Assembly (NCBI GenBank): GCA_031259365.1
Contig: JAIRLP010000006.1
Location: forward strand, 1 to 5,737
Reading direction: 5' to 3'
Source: Rickettsiales bacterium
Lineage (GTDB): Bacteria; Pseudomonadota; Alphaproteobacteria; Rs-D84
DNA length: 5,737 nucleotides
Shown here: in pieces, positions 4,952 through 5,737 of the stretch
How positions within the stretch are numbered: the stretch's first letter is position 1
Layout of the letters: each line of letters begins with the position of its first letter
Made by a program: the position numbers and the translations under genes
The notes under the pieces: generated by a model
What the model was told of the DNA's origin: nothing
Database searches by the model: none
Seen by the model: the letters and a program-made list of their open reading frames with translations, nothing else

Positions 4952-5737
4952 ATGTTTAAAAAAGAAAAAATCAAAGATTTGCACTATTCAGTTACTGGCT
5001 TTGTGTCAGCTGATGAAATTCAAAAATTTGCAGATGAAGTTTTGTTGGGATATGGTAAAGAAGCCAAAATGCCAGGTTTTCGTCCTGGTCATATTCCTTT
5101 GTCAGTATTGCGCCAGAAATACAATGCCACCGCTTTTGGTGAAGCTGTTGATAAACTGATGAACAAAGACTTGAATGACTTTATCGCAGATAAAAAATTG
5201 CGCTTGGCCGGTGCGCCAAAAGCAGACATTGCAAAATGGGAAATTGGCCAGGATTTGGAATACACTTTGGAATTTGATATTTTACCAACATTGCCAAATA
5301 TTGATCTGGAAAAATTCACACTGACCAAGAAAGTTGCAAAATTAGAAGAATCCGAAGTTAAAAAATCTTTGGAAAATTTGCAGAAAAGTCGCAGCACCGC
5401 TGAAAAAGTCGACGCCAAGGCTGCAAAAGACGATGTTGCTGTTATCGACTTCAAAGGATTTGTTGACAAGGACGCATTCGAAGGCGGAGAAGCAAAGAAG
5501 CACAATTTGGTATTGGGTTCTAATTCATTTATCCCAGGTTTTGAGGATCAGATCATTGGTCGCAAAGCAGGCGATAAATTTGACGTTAACGTAAAATTTC
5601 CTTCAGCATATCATGCTGAAAACTTGGCCGGCAAAGATGCCCGTTTCGAGGTTGAATTGCACGAAGTACGCCGCCCAGTTTTGCCAGAATTAAATGATGA
5701 ATTGGCAAAATCAGTTGGTCAGGAATCCGTTGCCGCA
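4952..5737 (+). CDS. tig: Trigger factor, ribosome-associated chaperone (3' truncated by window edge)
   Basis: It binds the ribosomal exit tunnel near L23 and shields nascent chains; it also has a peptidyl-prolyl isomerase domain. The 262 codons in the window are open to the edge. The N-terminal ribosome-binding domain carries 'GFRPGHIP' (42-49), the family signature usually written GFRxGKxP, followed by 'LRQKYNATAFGEAVDKLM'. The FKBP-type domain runs from about 155 to 240 ('DDVAVIDFKGFVDKDAFEGG', 'LVLGSNSFIPGFEDQIIGRKAGD', 'FPSAYHAENLAGKDARFEVELHEV' region). The start of the C-terminal chaperone arms follows ('LPELNDELAKSVG'); the rest is off the window. The ATG at 4952 is preferred because AAGGGG (4941-4946) sits 5 nt upstream; an in-frame ATG at 4928 has no such site. 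The His in place of the usual Lys in the signature is a mild change. In many proteobacteria clpP follows tig. Confidence 0.96.
   Translation, partial: MFKKEKIKDLHYSVTGFVSADEIQKFADEVLLGYGKEAKMPGFRPGHIPLSVLRQKYNATAFGEAVDKLMNKDLNDFIADKKLRLAGAPKADIAKWEIGQDLEYTLEFDILPTLPNIDLEKFTLTKKVAKLEESEVKKSLENLQKSRSTAEKVDAKAAKDDVAVIDFKGFVDKDAFEGGEAKKHNLVLGSNSFIPGFEDQIIGRKAGDKFDVNVKFPSAYHAENLAGKDARFEVELHEVRRPVLPELNDELAKSVGQESVAA

Noticed and set aside
4928..4954. Earlier in-frame start for tig at 4928
   Set aside because: It lacks a Shine-Dalgarno, while AAGGGG is ideally spaced for the ATG at 4952.
5089..5505. 138-aa - strand ORF opposite tig
   Set aside because: It is a low-complexity shadow of the trigger factor frame, which is clearly coding.

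Overview
The window looks like chromosomal housekeeping DNA of an alphaproteobacterium of moderate to low GC. The evidence is the EnvZ-like kinase fragment with its 'GYLAFARGE' segment, the rplM-rpsI pair, and the style of the trigger factor. Genes are closely packed and carry strong intrinsic terminators. I cannot name the species. No transposase, phage gene, CRISPR array, tRNA or rRNA was seen.

Layout on the + strand: (1) the C-terminal part of a sensor histidine kinase runs off the left edge. (2) 32 bp later comes argS (arginyl-tRNA synthetase), complete from start to end except for one in-frame TAA at 793-795. (3) A roughly 200 bp intergenic region holds a degenerate repeat-like element, a perfect 16-bp palindrome and a textbook sigma-70 promoter. 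(4) That promoter drives rplM-rpsI (ribosomal proteins L13 and S9, overlapping by 1 nt), closed by a strong terminator. (5) The 459 bp between rpsI and the next ORF is rich in RNA structure. It has a repeat hairpin, a possible small RNA with its own terminator, then a TATAAT promoter and a ~195-nt multi-hairpin RNA ending in a third terminator. (6) A 72-aa Cro/CI-type helix-turn-helix ORF starts only 24 nt after that terminator, with no room for a promoter of its own. (7) A bidirectional terminator separates it from a convergent GNAT acetyltransferase gene on the - strand. (8) Divergent to the GNAT gene, one or two promoters lead into tig (trigger factor), which runs off the right edge.

Most genes serve protein synthesis and maturation: tRNA charging, ribosome assembly and nascent-chain folding. 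The two most interesting points are the nonsense codon in an otherwise intact argS, and the promoter/structured RNA/terminator/tiny regulator arrangement at 3706-4153. The latter looks like either a free-standing non-coding RNA or a transcription-attenuation leader for the HTH protein; I did not recognise the RNA as any known family.
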